A stretch of DNA of 64,000 bases from Pseudomonas leptonychotis (GCF_004920405.1 NZ_RFLV01000006.1:1-64000), one strand, 5' to 3'; shown: positions 55,972-64,000, numbered from the stretch's first letter. Notes: generated by a model not told the origin, from the sequence alone. Made by a program: numbers and translations.

Positions 55972-56123
55972 AAGGGCTACTTTCCGAGTCATTTATGCTT
56001 GTTATTATGCCGGTAGATGTGGATTCTTGCTGGCTTGCGCCATTATTTCCTCGCCGTAGCCAATCTAGGCGGCCTTTCTCGCCTGGCTGCGGCCTGTTTT
56101 AACGCCCTTTATTAAGGACTGAG

Positions 56124-56423
56124 ATGCTCTACGCGATCATTGCCACCGATGTGGAAAACTCCCTGGAAAGCCGCCTGGCAGCACGGCCAGCGCACCTTGC
56201 GCGGCTTGAGCAACTTAAAACCGAAGGCCGTTTGATTCTCGCAGGCCCCCACCCTGCCGTTGACAGCAATGACCCAGGCCCTGCGGGTTTTTCGGGCAGT
56301 CTGATCGTCGCCGAGTTCGAATCGCTGCTCGCCGCCCAGCAATGGGCCGATGCCGATCCTTACCGTGCGGCCGGGGTGTATGCCTCGGTATTGGTAAAAC
56401 CTTTCAAGCTGGTCTTGCCTTAG
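56124..56423 (+). CDS. yciI: YciI family protein
   Basis: A 99-residue YCII-domain protein: [19 protein letters not shown] with the conserved His, LAGPHPA, and [20 protein letters not shown] at the end. The fold is a ferredoxin-like dimer with a His-Asp pair of unknown function. GACTGAG before the ATG is a weak ribosome binding site. Divergent from the PHP gene and 54 bases ahead of the next gene. Confidence 0.92.
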   Translation: MLYAIIATDVENSLESRLAARPAHLARLEQLKTEGRLILAGPHPAVDSNDPGPAGFSGSLIVAEFESLLAAQQWADADPYRAAGVYASVLVKPFKLVLP

Positions 56424-56477
56424 CGTTATCTGTTTCATTGCACAAACCATAACAACAATTAAAAAATAGGAGTTCCG

Positions 56478-56879
56478 ATGCGTCCAGGCCCGCTGTTTCT
56501 GCTCTTGACCCTGTGCTTGCCAGCCTTTGCTGTAGCCGAAGAAAGCCCACCGCAACCTTTGGCAGAAAACACCTCGGCGCAGGCACAAATCGATGATTTG
56601 GAGCAACGTCTGGCGCTCAGCGAAGAGCAACGCAACGCCCTCAGCACAGAACTGCAAAACACCGCCAACGAACATGAAACCGCACAATTGCAGCGCCTGC
56701 GCCAGGACAACCAGCGCCTCAAACTGCAATTGAAGAAAGCCCAAGCCAGCGCCCCGCCCCCCTTGATCAGCGAACAACAGATGTGGTTTGCCACGGGCGC
56801 AGGTGCCGGCCTACTGGGTGTGATTATCGGGGCACTGTTACGCAACGGCCGCCGATCACGTAAAGAGTGGCTTAACTGA
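56478..56879 (+). CDS. Exported coiled-coil protein with C-terminal membrane anchor
   Basis: A 133-residue protein of unknown function. A signal peptide (about residues 1-20, cleavage after AVA) is followed by a heptad-patterned coiled coil (about 34-92, rich in Leu, Gln and Glu) and a single membrane helix (about 104-122, GAGAGLLGVIIGALL) ending in a short basic tail (RNGRRSRKEW). It resembles the C-terminal part of the SH3-coiled-coil-TM envelope proteins but has no SH3 domain. GGAG is seven bases before the ATG. It lies three bases before cpxR, so an envelope stress link is likely. Confidence 0.75.
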   Translation: MRPGPLFLLLTLCLPAFAVAEESPPQPLAENTSAQAQIDDLEQRLALSEEQRNALSTELQNTANEHETAQLQRLRQDNQRLKLQLKKAQASAPPPLISEQQMWFATGAGAGLLGVIIGALLRNGRRSRKEWLN

Positions 56880-56882
56880 CCC

Positions 56883-57560
56883 ATGAGCGATCTGTTATTA
56901 ATCGACGACGATGTCGAACTATGCGAGCTGCTGACCAGTTGGCTGACCCAGGAAGGCTTTCGAGTCAGCGCTTGCCATGACGGCCACAGTGCACGTCAGG
57001 CTCTCGCCCAGCTCAGCCCCGATGCGGTAGTGCTGGATGTGATGCTGCCAGATGGCAGTGGCCTAGAGCTGCTCAAGCAGTTGCGCAGCGATCATCCGGA
57101 GCTACCGGTATTGATGCTCTCCGCCCGCGGCGAGCCGCTAGACCGAATTCTGGGTTTAGAGTTGGGCGCCGATGATTACCTGGCTAAGCCCTGTGACCCA
57201 CGCGAACTCACGGCACGTTTACGCGCAGTACTGCGCCGCAGCCTGGTAGCCACCCCCAGCAGCCCACTTGACCTTGGCGACCTGCACTACAGCCAGGCCC
57301 GCGGCACCGTCACTCTGGGCGAACAAGACATCCTGCTGACCCTCTCGGAAAGCCGCATCCTTGAAGCGCTGCTGCAACATCCAGGCGAGCCGGTGGATAA
57401 ACAAGCGCTGGCGCAGCTGGCTCTAGGCCGCAAACTCACCCTGTATGACCGCAGCCTGGATATGCACGTCAGTAACCTGCGCAAGAAGCTCGGACCACAT
57501 GCCGACGGCCGTCAGCGCATCCTGGCGCTGCGCAGCCGCGGCTACTACTACAGCGTCTGA
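56883..57560 (+). CDS. cpxR: Response regulator CpxR
   Basis: A 225-residue OmpR-type regulator. Receiver domain with acidic pocket LLIDDDVEL, phospho-acceptor Asp52 (VVLDVMLPDGSG) and Lys in YLAKPCDPREL; C-terminal winged helix (about 130-225) with SESRILEALLQHPGEPVDK and VSNLRKKLGP. With CpxA it controls envelope stress genes and, in Pseudomonas, multidrug efflux. Identification as CpxR is supported by the Spy/CpxP gene between it and the kinase. Confidence 0.9.
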   Translation: MSDLLLIDDDVELCELLTSWLTQEGFRVSACHDGHSARQALAQLSPDAVVLDVMLPDGSGLELLKQLRSDHPELPVLMLSARGEPLDRILGLELGADDYLAKPCDPRELTARLRAVLRRSLVATPSSPLDLGDLHYSQARGTVTLGEQDILLTLSESRILEALLQHPGEPVDKQALAQLALGRKLTLYDRSLDMHVSNLRKKLGPHADGRQRILALRSRGYYYSV

Positions 57561-57581
57561 ACCAATAAGTACCCTGCGGCC

Positions 57582-57597
57582 TTTACCGAAGCTTTAC
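57582..57597 (-). promoter_or_regulatory. Candidate CpxR box before cpxP
   Basis: Two TTTAC half-sites (57582-57586 and 57593-57597), read as GTAAA-N6-GTAAA on the minus strand. CpxR boxes are tandem GTAAA repeats about one helical turn apart. It lies 82 bases upstream of the cpxP start and 22 bases after the cpxR stop, a good place for autoregulation. Confidence 0.55.
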
Positions 57598-57678
57598 CTT
57601 GCCCTGACTGCCCTTGACCTTGACCGCCCTAGACTGGGCTCATCCGGTGTTTACCGGTTTCAGACAAGGAGACACACC

Positions 57679-58089
57679 ATGCGCAAGACCCTTACCGCAG
57701 TACTGCTCGCCCTGACCCTGCCGACTCTGGCCATGGCCATGCCCGAAGATGGCCCGCGTCATGGCGGCGGCGAGCACGGTTCCCGCATGTTCAAAGAGCT
57801 CGACCTGAGCAAAGAACAGCAGCGCGATATCCGTAAGCTAATGGGCGAGCAGATGAAAGGCCGCCATGAGATCACCAAACGCTACCTGGACAAGCTGCCA
57901 GCTGCTGAGCAGAAAGCCATGCAGGACGAATTGAAAGCCGCCAAGGACAAGCAGCACAGCGCCATCCGTGCCCTGCTCAAGCCAGAACAGCAGAAAGCTT
58001 TCGACGAGCACCAGAAGAAGATGGAAGTGCGCCGCACCGAGCAGCAGGCATTCAAAGCCTGGCAGGCCGATCAGGCGAAAAAGAACTAA
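57679..58089 (+). CDS. cpxP: Spy/CpxP-family periplasmic chaperone
   Basis: A 136-residue exported protein: signal peptide (about 1-20, LALTLPTLAMA), then helical LTxxQ-type repeats (LDLSKEQQRDIRKLM near 42 and ALLKPEQQKAFDEH near 98) and a very basic/acidic helical tail. Spy/CpxP proteins are periplasmic chaperones that damp CpxA. AAGGAGA lies eight bases before the ATG. Located between cpxR and cpxA, with its own probable CpxR-controlled promoter and a hairpin behind it. Confidence 0.87.
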   Translation: MRKTLTAVLLALTLPTLAMAMPEDGPRHGGGEHGSRMFKELDLSKEQQRDIRKLMGEQMKGRHEITKRYLDKLPAAEQKAMQDELKAAKDKQHSAIRALLKPEQQKAFDEHQKKMEVRRTEQQAFKAWQADQAKKN

Positions 58090-58108
58090 CCCGGGCACTG
58101 TTGCCTTT

Positions 58109-58140
58109 ACGCCCATCACGCTGCAAAGCCTGATGGGCGT
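58109..58140 (+). promoter_or_regulatory. Hairpin between cpxP and cpxA
   Basis: Perfect 10-bp arms ACGCCCATCA (58109-58118) and TGATGGGCGT (58131-58140) around a 12-nt loop, with no T-run. It lies 19 bases after cpxP and 24 before cpxA. It may stabilise the cpxP mRNA or reduce read-through so that cpxP is made in excess over cpxA. Confidence 0.55.
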
Positions 58141-58164
58141 AGTCATTACGATTAAGGAGCCACC

Positions 58165-59508
58165 GTGCGGTCACTGTTCTGGCGCATCTTTGCGAGCTTC
58201 TGGCTGGCTATTGCCCTGGTTGCCGGATTGAGCCTGCTGCTGGGGCGCATGCTCAATCAAGACGCTTGGCTGCTCAGCCAGCACCCGGCATTACAGAACT
58301 TCGCCGAGAAGTGGGTGCAACGCTACGAGACACAGGGCCCGCAAGCGGCTCAGGCACTGCTGGAACAGCGCAAACGTAAGTTTCGTATCGACGTGCAAGT
58401 GCTCGATGACAGCGGCCAGCCACTGGTCGACGGCACCTTCCCGCCTCGCGCGGCAGCCTTCGAGGCGCGCCACCGCAATGAAAAGCGCCTGCCCTGGCGT
58501 CGACTGAGTGCCGATTACACCAGTGCGCAGAGCGGCGAAACCTACTTGTTGATTTACCGTATCCCGCTGCCCGAGATCGCCGCCTGGCAGCGCAGCAGCT
58601 TGCTCTGGCCGCTGAGTGCATTGGGCATCGCCATACTGGTATTGACCCTGCTCAGCCTCTGGCTGACGTTGTCCATTACCCGCCCCTTGAATCGGCTACG
58701 CGGCGCCGTACACGACCTGGGGCAAACGGCCTATCAGCAGAACAGCCTGGCCAAATTGGCCGAGCGGCGTGACGAACTTGGCGTACTTGCGGCCGACTTC
58801 AACCGCATGGGCGAGCGGGTGCAGGGTCTAATCAGCAGCCAGCGCCAGCTGCTGCGCGATGTGTCCCATGAACTGCGTTCACCCCTGGCGCGCTTGCGTA
58901 TTGCCCTCGCGCTGACCGAGCGCGCTGATGCCGCAGAACGGGAAAAATACTGGCCGCGCCTGAGCCAGGAGTGCGACCGCCTGGAAGCCCTGATCAGTGA
59001 AATTCTCGCCCTTGCCCGTCTCGACGCCGAACCGGGCGCAGCGCAACCCATTGATCTCGACACGCTGCTGCGCACGCTGCAAGACGACGCGCACCTGGAT
59101 GCGCCACAACAAGTGATTAAGATTCAGCTAGACAGCGGCCTGCAACCCTTCGGCTGGCCGGACATGCTGCAACGCGCGATGGATAATCTGCTACGCAATG
59201 CACTGCGCTTTAACCCCGCAGGCCAAACCATCGAATTGACTGCCCGCAAAGACGCCGAGCAGCTATGCCTGAGCGTGCGCGACCACGGTCCTGGCGCTGC
59301 CCCCGAGCAGCTTGCGCGCTTTGGCGAGCCGTTCTATCGCGCCCCCGGCCAGACCAGCAGTGGTCATGGCCTGGGCTTGGCCATCGCTCGGCGTGCCGCG
59401 CAGCGGCATGGCGGTGAACTTGAGCTAAGTAACCATGCGCAAGGCGGCTTTATCGCCACCCTACGCTTGCCCCTCACTCAGCCGAATCAATTAGCGGCCA
59501 AGCCCTGA
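58165..59508 (+). CDS. cpxA: Sensor histidine kinase CpxA
   Basis: A 447-residue membrane kinase. TM1 is about residues 8-28, a periplasmic sensor region 30-145, TM2 about 148-170, HAMP 171-225, phospho-acceptor His235 in DVSHELRSPLARLR, N-box DNLLRNALRF, and G-boxes RDHGPGAAPEQLARFGEPF and GHGLGLAIARR. It phosphorylates CpxR when the envelope is stressed. AAGGAG is eight bases before the GTG start. Its 3' end overlaps the convergent nitroreductase gene by 35 bases. Confidence 0.92.
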   Translation: MRSLFWRIFASFWLAIALVAGLSLLLGRMLNQDAWLLSQHPALQNFAEKWVQRYETQGPQAAQALLEQRKRKFRIDVQVLDDSGQPLVDGTFPPRAAAFEARHRNEKRLPWRRLSADYTSAQSGETYLLIYRIPLPEIAAWQRSSLLWPLSALGIAILVLTLLSLWLTLSITRPLNRLRGAVHDLGQTAYQQNSLAKLAERRDELGVLAADFNRMGERVQGLISSQRQLLRDVSHELRSPLARLRIALALTERADAAEREKYWPRLSQECDRLEALISEILALARLDAEPGAAQPIDLDTLLRTLQDDAHLDAPQQVIKIQLDSGLQPFGWPDMLQRAMDNLLRNALRFNPAGQTIELTARKDAEQLCLSVRDHGPGAAPEQLARFGEPFYRAPGQTSSGHGLGLAIARRAAQRHGGELELSNHAQGGFIATLRLPLTQPNQLAAKP

Positions 59509-60040
59509 CAAAGTCACTCACCTGCACCTGCGGTACCGCACGCAACTCACGCTCTGGCGTGCCCAGGTAGAGGTACGCAATCAGCTGCTCATCGCCATCC
59601 AGGCCAAGCCCCGCAGCAACTTGCGGGTTGTAGGCCATGTCGCCAGTACGCCAGACCGCTCCTATGCCTTGGGCATGAGCCGCCAGCAGAATACCGTGGG
59701 CCGCACAGCCGGCAGCCAACATCTGCTCTTGCGCTGGCACTTTATGGTTGGCTTGCACGCGGGCAATGACCAGCACCAGCAACGGCGCGCGCAGCGGCAT
59801 CGCGCGGGCCTTGGCCACCGCTTCGGGGCTGGCATCGGCCGGTAGGGCACGGGCAAACAGCTCGCCTAATTGCGCCAACGCCTCGCCTTCAACGGTGAGA
59901 AAGCGCCAGGGGCGCAATTGACCATGATCAGGCGCACGCAAGGCCGCACGAAACAACAGCTCGCGCTGTGCAGCATCGGGTGCCGGCGCCGTCAGGCGCG
60001 GCGCGGAAACACGGTTAAGCAGCGCATCAAGAGCGTCCAT
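59474..60040 (-). CDS. Nitroreductase family protein (YdjA-like)
   Basis: A 188-residue FMN-dependent oxidoreductase of the small YdjA branch. RVSAPRLTAPAPDAAQRELL, ALRAPDHGQLRPWRF, and AAGCAAHGILLAAHAQGIGAVWRTG are the FMN-binding hallmarks. Start at ATG 60040, which has GAGGTG six bases upstream, instead of 60052. Convergent and slightly overlapping with cpxA. Confidence 0.92.
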   Translation of the reverse strand: MDALDALLNRVSAPRLTAPAPDAAQRELLFRAALRAPDHGQLRPWRFLTVEGEALAQLGELFARALPADASPEAVAKARAMPLRAPLLVLVIARVQANHKVPAQEQMLAAGCAAHGILLAAHAQGIGAVWRTGDMAYNPQVAAGLGLDGDEQLIAYLYLGTPERELRAVPQVQVSDFVRAWPLIDSAE

Positions 60041-60411
60041 CAGCCACCTCATCTATCCAATCAGGGGGCCATTCTAGTGCCTGCACGGTGTTGACGGGTA
60101 ACCGGGGCTCCAACCAACCACCGCGACAACACATGTGTGGCGCCAGATCATGCACACCCGACTCATCACCTCGCCACGAATTGATACTCAGCCCAGTCCA
60201 TCGCTCACGACAACCCACGCGCTGGCGCCATCGCTCAAGCCAGAATGGTGTTTGGGCATGACTGGCCGGCCCAGAAACGCTATAGACCTGCAGCGGACCG
60301 TTATTTCATGACCCAGCACATGCCCAAATACCCGCACCGCAGCATCTGTACAGTGACTACAGCCCGCGTAGAATGACGCCCCTTTGCCCCACCAGAGCTT
60401 GAGCCGAATCC
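60041..60411. other. 371-bp gap before trkH
   Basis: No coding signal seen. A plus-strand TAGAAT at about 60369-60374 in the context CCCGCGTAGAATGACGCC resembles Pseudomonas -10 regions and lies about 40 bases before the first trkH start; the -35 is poor. Promoter of the nitroreductase gene should lie at the left edge. Confidence 0.4.
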
Positions 60412-61866
60412 ATGTCATTGCCGACGCTGCGCATCATTGCTTTTATTCTCGGCATATTCCTGATCACCCTGGCAGTCAGCATGTTGATCCCCATGCTGAC
60501 GCTGCTGCTCTATTCACGCACTGACGATATCGACGCCTTTCTCTGGTCCAGCCTGGTGACGGCCGTAGCCGGGGTTATCATGGTCGCTCCCGGACGGCCG
60601 CAAGACGCCCAGTTACGCCCGCGCGACATGTACCTGCTAACCACTGGCAGCTGGCTGGTGGTGTGCATCTTCGCCGCCCTACCGATGGTGCTGATCCACC
60701 ACATCAGCTACACCGACGCCTTTTTCGAAACCATGTCCGGCGTCACCACAACAGGCTCGACCGTACTCTCTGGCCTGGACCAGGCCTCCCCCGGTTTGCT
60801 GATCTGGCGCTCGATGCTGCAATGGCTGGGTGGCATCGGCTTTATCGGCATGGCAGTGGCGATTCTGCCGCTGCTGCGGGTCGGCGGCATGCGCCTGTTC
60901 CAGACCGAATCATCGGATTGGGGCGAGAAGGTCATGCCGCGCTCGCACATGGCCGCCAAATACATCCTGTTTATTTACTTGGGTTTGACCCTAAGCGGTT
61001 TCTTCGGCTTTTGGCTGGCCGGCATGACGCCTTTTGATGCGATCAACCATGCAATGACGTCCATCTCCACCGGCGGCTACTCGACCTCAGACGCCTCACT
61101 GGCGAACTGGAGCCAACCGGCCGTGCATTGGGTAGCCGTGGCGCTGATGATCAGCGGCGGCCTGCCCTTTACCCTGTATGTCGCCACCCTGCGCGGCAAT
61201 CGGCGGGCGCTGTACAAGGACCACCAGGTGCGTGGCTTCCTCGGTTTTCTGCTGGCCACTTGGCTGATTGTCGGCACGTGGCTGTGGCTGCATTCGGACA
61301 ACAGTTGGCTGGATGCTTTTCGTATCGTGGCGGTGAATATCACTTCAGTGGTCACCACCACCGGTTTCGCATTGGGCGACTACACCACCTGGGGCAGCTT
61401 TGCCGTGCTGCTGTTTTTCTACCTGACCTTTGTCGGCGGCTGTTCAGGCTCCACCTCCGGCGGTTTGAAAATCTTCCGTTTCCAGGTCGCCTACGTGCTG
61501 CTCAGGGCTAACTTGCAGCAATTGGTGCACCCGCGCGCCGTGATCAAGCAGCAATACAACAACCACAACCTTGATGAAGAGATTGTGCGTTCGTTGATCA
61601 CCTTTTCCTTTTTCTTCACCATTACCATCGGCGTGATTGCCCTCGGCCTCACGCTAATTGGCCTGGACTGGGTCACAGCTCTAACCGGCGCCGCGACGGC
61701 GGTGTGTAACGTGGGTCCTGGGCTGGGCCCGATTATTGGCCCGGCCGGTAATTTCTCCAGCCTTCCTGATGCCGCAAAATGGCTGCTGACCATTGGCATG
61801 TTGTTGGGCCGACTGGAGATTCTTACCGTGCTGGTCCTGGTCACACGCTCGTTCTGGCGGCACTGA
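60412..61866 (+). CDS. trkH: TrkH family potassium uptake protein, copy 1
   Basis: A 484-residue potassium-translocating subunit of the Trk system, which needs the cytoplasmic NAD-binding TrkA for gating. Four pore-loop filters can be seen: GVTTTGSTVLSG, STGGYSTSD, TTTGFALGDYT and CNVGPGLGP. Ends FWRH. It is followed after 68 bases by a close paralogue of the same length, so a tandem duplication is evident. Confidence 0.94.
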   Translation: MSLPTLRIIAFILGIFLITLAVSMLIPMLTLLLYSRTDDIDAFLWSSLVTAVAGVIMVAPGRPQDAQLRPRDMYLLTTGSWLVVCIFAALPMVLIHHISYTDAFFETMSGVTTTGSTVLSGLDQASPGLLIWRSMLQWLGGIGFIGMAVAILPLLRVGGMRLFQTESSDWGEKVMPRSHMAAKYILFIYLGLTLSGFFGFWLAGMTPFDAINHAMTSISTGGYSTSDASLANWSQPAVHWVAVALMISGGLPFTLYVATLRGNRRALYKDHQVRGFLGFLLATWLIVGTWLWLHSDNSWLDAFRIVAVNITSVVTTTGFALGDYTTWGSFAVLLFFYLTFVGGCSGSTSGGLKIFRFQVAYVLLRANLQQLVHPRAVIKQQYNNHNLDEEIVRSLITFSFFFTITIGVIALGLTLIGLDWVTALTGAATAVCNVGPGLGPIIGPAGNFSSLPDAAKWLLTIGMLLGRLEILTVLVLVTRSFWRH

Positions 61867-61934
61867 ACACAAACGTTCACCTATGGGCTTATGGCCTCTA
61901 GACTCACCCTATTACTGCAACGGAATCTGCTTCG

Positions 61935-63389
61935 ATGGCTTGGCCGACCTTACGGATCATCGCGTTTATCAACGGCATCTTTCTGCTGACCTTGGCGATC
62001 AGCATGGCCGTACCCATGTTGACCCTGGTGCTGTTCGAGCGGCCTAACGAACTCAATGCCTTTCTCTGGTCCAGCCTGATCACCTTTGTTGCCGGGATCA
62101 CGATGATTGCCCAGGGCCGCCCGAAGGACGTGCAACTGCGGCCCCGGGACATGTATCTGCTGACAGTGTCCAGCTGGGTGCTGGTGGGACTCTTCGCCGC
62201 CTTGCCTTTTATGTTTTCCCAGCGCCTGAGCGTCACCGATGCGGTGTTTGAAAGCATGTCGGGCATCACCGCGACCGGGGCCACCATACTCAGCGGCCTG
62301 GACAACATGTCGCCGGGCATTCTGATCTGGCGCTCGCTCCTGCACTGGCTCGGCGGCATTGGCTTTATCGCCATGGCCGTTGCGATTCTGCCCATGCTGC
62401 GTATCGGTGGCATGCGCCTGTTCCAGACCGAGTCGTCGGATCGCTCCGAGAAGATCATGCCGCGCTCGCACATGGTCGCCAAATACATGGTCGCCGCCTA
62501 TGTCGGTATCAGCCTCCTCGGTTGCCTGGCGCTTTGGCTAGCAGGCATGGGGGTGTTCGATGCGATCAACCACACCATGTCAGCCATCGCTACCGGCGGG
62601 TTTTCCACCTCAGACCAGTCAGTTGGCAAATGGACAGAACCTGCGGTGCACTGGGTCACCATTGTGCTGATGATCCTTGGCAGCGTGCCATTTGTGCTGT
62701 TTGCCTCGATGTTGCGCGGCAACTACAAGGCGCTGATCAGAGACCAACAGGTGCGGGGTTTTATCGCCATCTTGCTGACCACCTGGCTGCTGCTCGGCAC
62801 CTGGTACTACCTGAGCACCGAACTGCATTGGCTCGAAGCCATTCGCCACGTGGCGTTCAACAGCACCTCAATTATGACTACCACCGGCTTTGCCTTAGGC
62901 GATTACACGCTATGGGGCGGTTTTGCCGGCATGCTGTTCTTCTATCTGGGTTTTATCGGCGGCTGTTCAGGCTCAACGGCCGGCGGCTTGAAGATTTTCC
63001 GCTTCCAGGTTGCCTACGTTCTGCTCAGGGCCAACCTGATGCAGCTGATCCACCCACGCGCGGTAATCAAGCAGCAGTACAACCGTCATCACCTGGATGA
63101 AGACATCGTCCGCTCGATTCTGACCTTCTCGTTCTTCTTCACCATCACCATCGCCGTGCTGGCGTTGGGCTTGACGCTCTGTGGGCTGGACTGGATTACC
63201 GCACTCAGCGGCGCAGCCAGCACGGTTTCTGGCGTAGGCCCCGGCATGGGCCCGATCATCGGCCCGGCGGGCAACTTCTCCAGTCTGCCGGATACGGCTA
63301 AATGGCTGCTGACCTTCGGCATGCTGCTCGGCCGCCTGGAAATCCTCACCGTATTGGTACTGATGCTTCCGGCCTTCTGGCGACACTAA
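61935..63389 (+). CDS. TrkH family potassium uptake protein, copy 2
   Basis: A 484-residue paralogue of the preceding gene, collinear over its whole length without gaps. Filter segments differ in detail: GITATGATILSG, ATGGFSTSDQS, TTTGFALGDYT and SGVGPGMGP; the glycines essential for K+ are kept in all four. The first and fourth filters change neighbouring residues (TTTGST to TATGAT, NVGPG to GVGPG), so affinity may differ. No terminator is seen between the two copies, so they are likely cotranscribed. The stop codon abuts a MITE-like repeat. Confidence 0.93.
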   Translation: MAWPTLRIIAFINGIFLLTLAISMAVPMLTLVLFERPNELNAFLWSSLITFVAGITMIAQGRPKDVQLRPRDMYLLTVSSWVLVGLFAALPFMFSQRLSVTDAVFESMSGITATGATILSGLDNMSPGILIWRSLLHWLGGIGFIAMAVAILPMLRIGGMRLFQTESSDRSEKIMPRSHMVAKYMVAAYVGISLLGCLALWLAGMGVFDAINHTMSAIATGGFSTSDQSVGKWTEPAVHWVTIVLMILGSVPFVLFASMLRGNYKALIRDQQVRGFIAILLTTWLLLGTWYYLSTELHWLEAIRHVAFNSTSIMTTTGFALGDYTLWGGFAGMLFFYLGFIGGCSGSTAGGLKIFRFQVAYVLLRANLMQLIHPRAVIKQQYNRHHLDEDIVRSILTFSFFFTITIAVLALGLTLCGLDWITALSGAASTVSGVGPGMGPIIGPAGNFSSLPDTAKWLLTFGMLLGRLEILTVLVLMLPAFWRH

Positions 63390-63584
63390 GAATCTATTTA
63401 CGATCTGCTGCGCGTCGGCCCTGCTGCGTTAAAAACAGGCTCGGCAAGCCGCTTGCGGCTAACGCGCTTTAGCGCGACCCGAAGGGCGAGTGAAACGAGT
63501 AATGCTCATGTACAACAGTACACTCCGCTTCCTCGCCTGTTTTGCCTTGCACGGCTCTAGCTCGCAAGATCGTAAACAGATTCT
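63389..63584. repeat. MITE-like element with terminal inverted repeats
   Basis: A 196-base non-coding element. Its ends are inverted copies: AGAATCTATTTACGATCTG from 63389 and, read back from 63584, AGAATCTGTTTACGATCTTG. Inside are further short palindromes (ACGCGCTTTAGCGCG) and blocks with complementary CTGCTGCG / CTCGCAAG edges. It encodes nothing and begins inside the trkH stop codon. Sequences of this kind occur as dispersed repeats in Pseudomonas; the internal structure suggests a folded RNA or a non-autonomous transposon. Confidence 0.65.
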
Positions 63585-63602
63585 GAAAACCACGATGCAT
63601 AG

Positions 63603-64000
63603 TTAAAGACGCGCGCGATATTCACCTGGCGTGGTGTCAAACCAGCGGCGAAACGCACGAAAAAAATTGCTGGGGTCTGAGAAGCCCAGCAAATAGGAAA
63701 TTTCCAGCAAGGTCAGGTTCGCCTGCCCCAGGTACTGCCCGGCCAGCTCGCGGCGGGTGTCATCGAGCAGGTGCTGATAACTGGTGCCCTCATCCTGCAA
63801 ACGCCGCTGCAAGGTGCGTTCGGACAATAACAATGCCTGCGCCACAGCCTCACGCTTGGGCTCGCCTTGAGGCAGCAAGCGGCATAAGACCTGACGCACC
63901 TGATGGGTCACCCGCGTGCCGGAAAAACGCGCCAGGTAATCGCCGGCAAAACGGTCATGCAGCTGCGCCAAAGCCTCGTTAGCCGATGGCAACGGTGCAT
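63603..64000 (-). CDS. AraC family transcriptional regulator, C-terminal part
   Basis: At least 132 codons, open to the window edge, so the N-terminal effector domain lies outside. The visible part is the AraC/XylS DNA-binding domain: QALLLSERTLQRRLQDEGTS (first helix-turn-helix) and LLEISYLLGFSDPSNFFRAF (second), ending RRWFDTTPGEYRARL. The linker and pattern match the OruR/Arabinose_bd-type subgroup common in Pseudomonas. A start annotated inside the window would be artificial. Confidence 0.9.
   Translation of the reverse strand, partial: APLPSANEALAQLHDRFAGDYLARFSGTRVTHQVRQVLCRLLPQGEPKREAVAQALLLSERTLQRRLQDEGTSYQHLLDDTRRELAGQYLGQANLTLLEISYLLGFSDPSNFFRAFRRWFDTTPGEYRARL

Noticed and set aside
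1..64000. CRISPR arrays, rRNA and tRNA genes, prophage or toxin-antitoxin modules
   Set aside because: Looked for by eye on both strands; none supported. A tRNA or covariance-model scan was not possible.

Overview
The window looks like a chromosomal segment of a Pseudomonas species (gammaproteobacterium). The evidence is the conserved block ihfB-rpsA-cmk-tyrA/aroA-hisC-pheA-serC-gyrA, then mtnA, mtaD, ubiG, mupP and yciK; the fused TyrA-AroA protein typical of pseudomonads; and an O-antigen locus bounded by wzz/ihfB on one side and wbpM/comEA on the other. I cannot name the species from sequence alone.

Layout. 1-127: the end of an IS3-type insertion sequence that runs off the window. 231-3258: housekeeping-type genes on the minus strand (MFS transporter, SDR oxidoreductase, DUF2784 protein, ComEA-like protein with a structured leader). 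3421-31244: a roughly 28 kb O-antigen (LPS) locus, all on the minus strand, read from wzz (31 kb) down to wbpM (3.4 kb). 31881-43472: translation, aromatic amino acid and serine genes and gyrA, all minus strand. 43892-49882: mtnA (minus), then mtaD, ubiG, mupP, yciK and a diguanylate cyclase (plus). 50017-55971: rluB, a DUF1289 mini-gene, scpB, scpA, trpS, a TsaC/YciO-like gene and a PHP phosphoesterase (minus). 56124-59508: yciI, a membrane coiled-coil protein and a Cpx-type envelope stress system (cpxR-cpxP-cpxA). 59474-64000: nitroreductase, two tandem TrkH potassium transporters, a MITE-like repeat and a truncated AraC regulator.

The O-antigen locus is the most interesting part. Its wbpM-proximal half (3.4-14.7 kb) encodes WbpM/WbpL and a 4-keto reductase (starter sugar D-QuiNAc or D-FucNAc on undecaprenyl phosphate), WbjB-C-D (UDP-L-FucNAc), a WbuB/WbjE transferase, and the WbpG-HisH2-HisF2 amidotransferase set (acetamido to acetamidino). 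Its central half (17.4-28.1 kb) is a complete legionaminic-acid-type pathway (PtmE, LegB, LegC, LegH, LegG, LegI, LegF) into which a PIG-L deacetylase, a GNAT acyltransferase, a MaoC hydratase, a PtmA-like SDR and a Gfo/Idh oxidoreductase are interleaved. An AT-rich polymerase (Wzy), flippase (Wzx) and an unassigned transferase complete it. Taken together the sequence predicts a trisaccharide repeat of the type nonulosonate / L-FucNAc or L-FucNAm / D-QuiNAc or D-FucNAc, flipped by Wzx, polymerised by Wzy and length-controlled by Wzz. The extra acyl-tailoring genes suggest that the nonulosonic acid carries a non-standard N-acyl group or altered stereochemistry; this is inference.

Other signals worth attention are a well-formed sigma-54 site before the diguanylate cyclase, a CpxR-like box before cpxP, a long hairpin in the comEA leader, a 196-bp inverted-repeat element after the second trkH, and a 36-codon basic ORF with a strong ribosome binding site between wzz and ihfB. 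I saw no tRNA, rRNA or CRISPR array.
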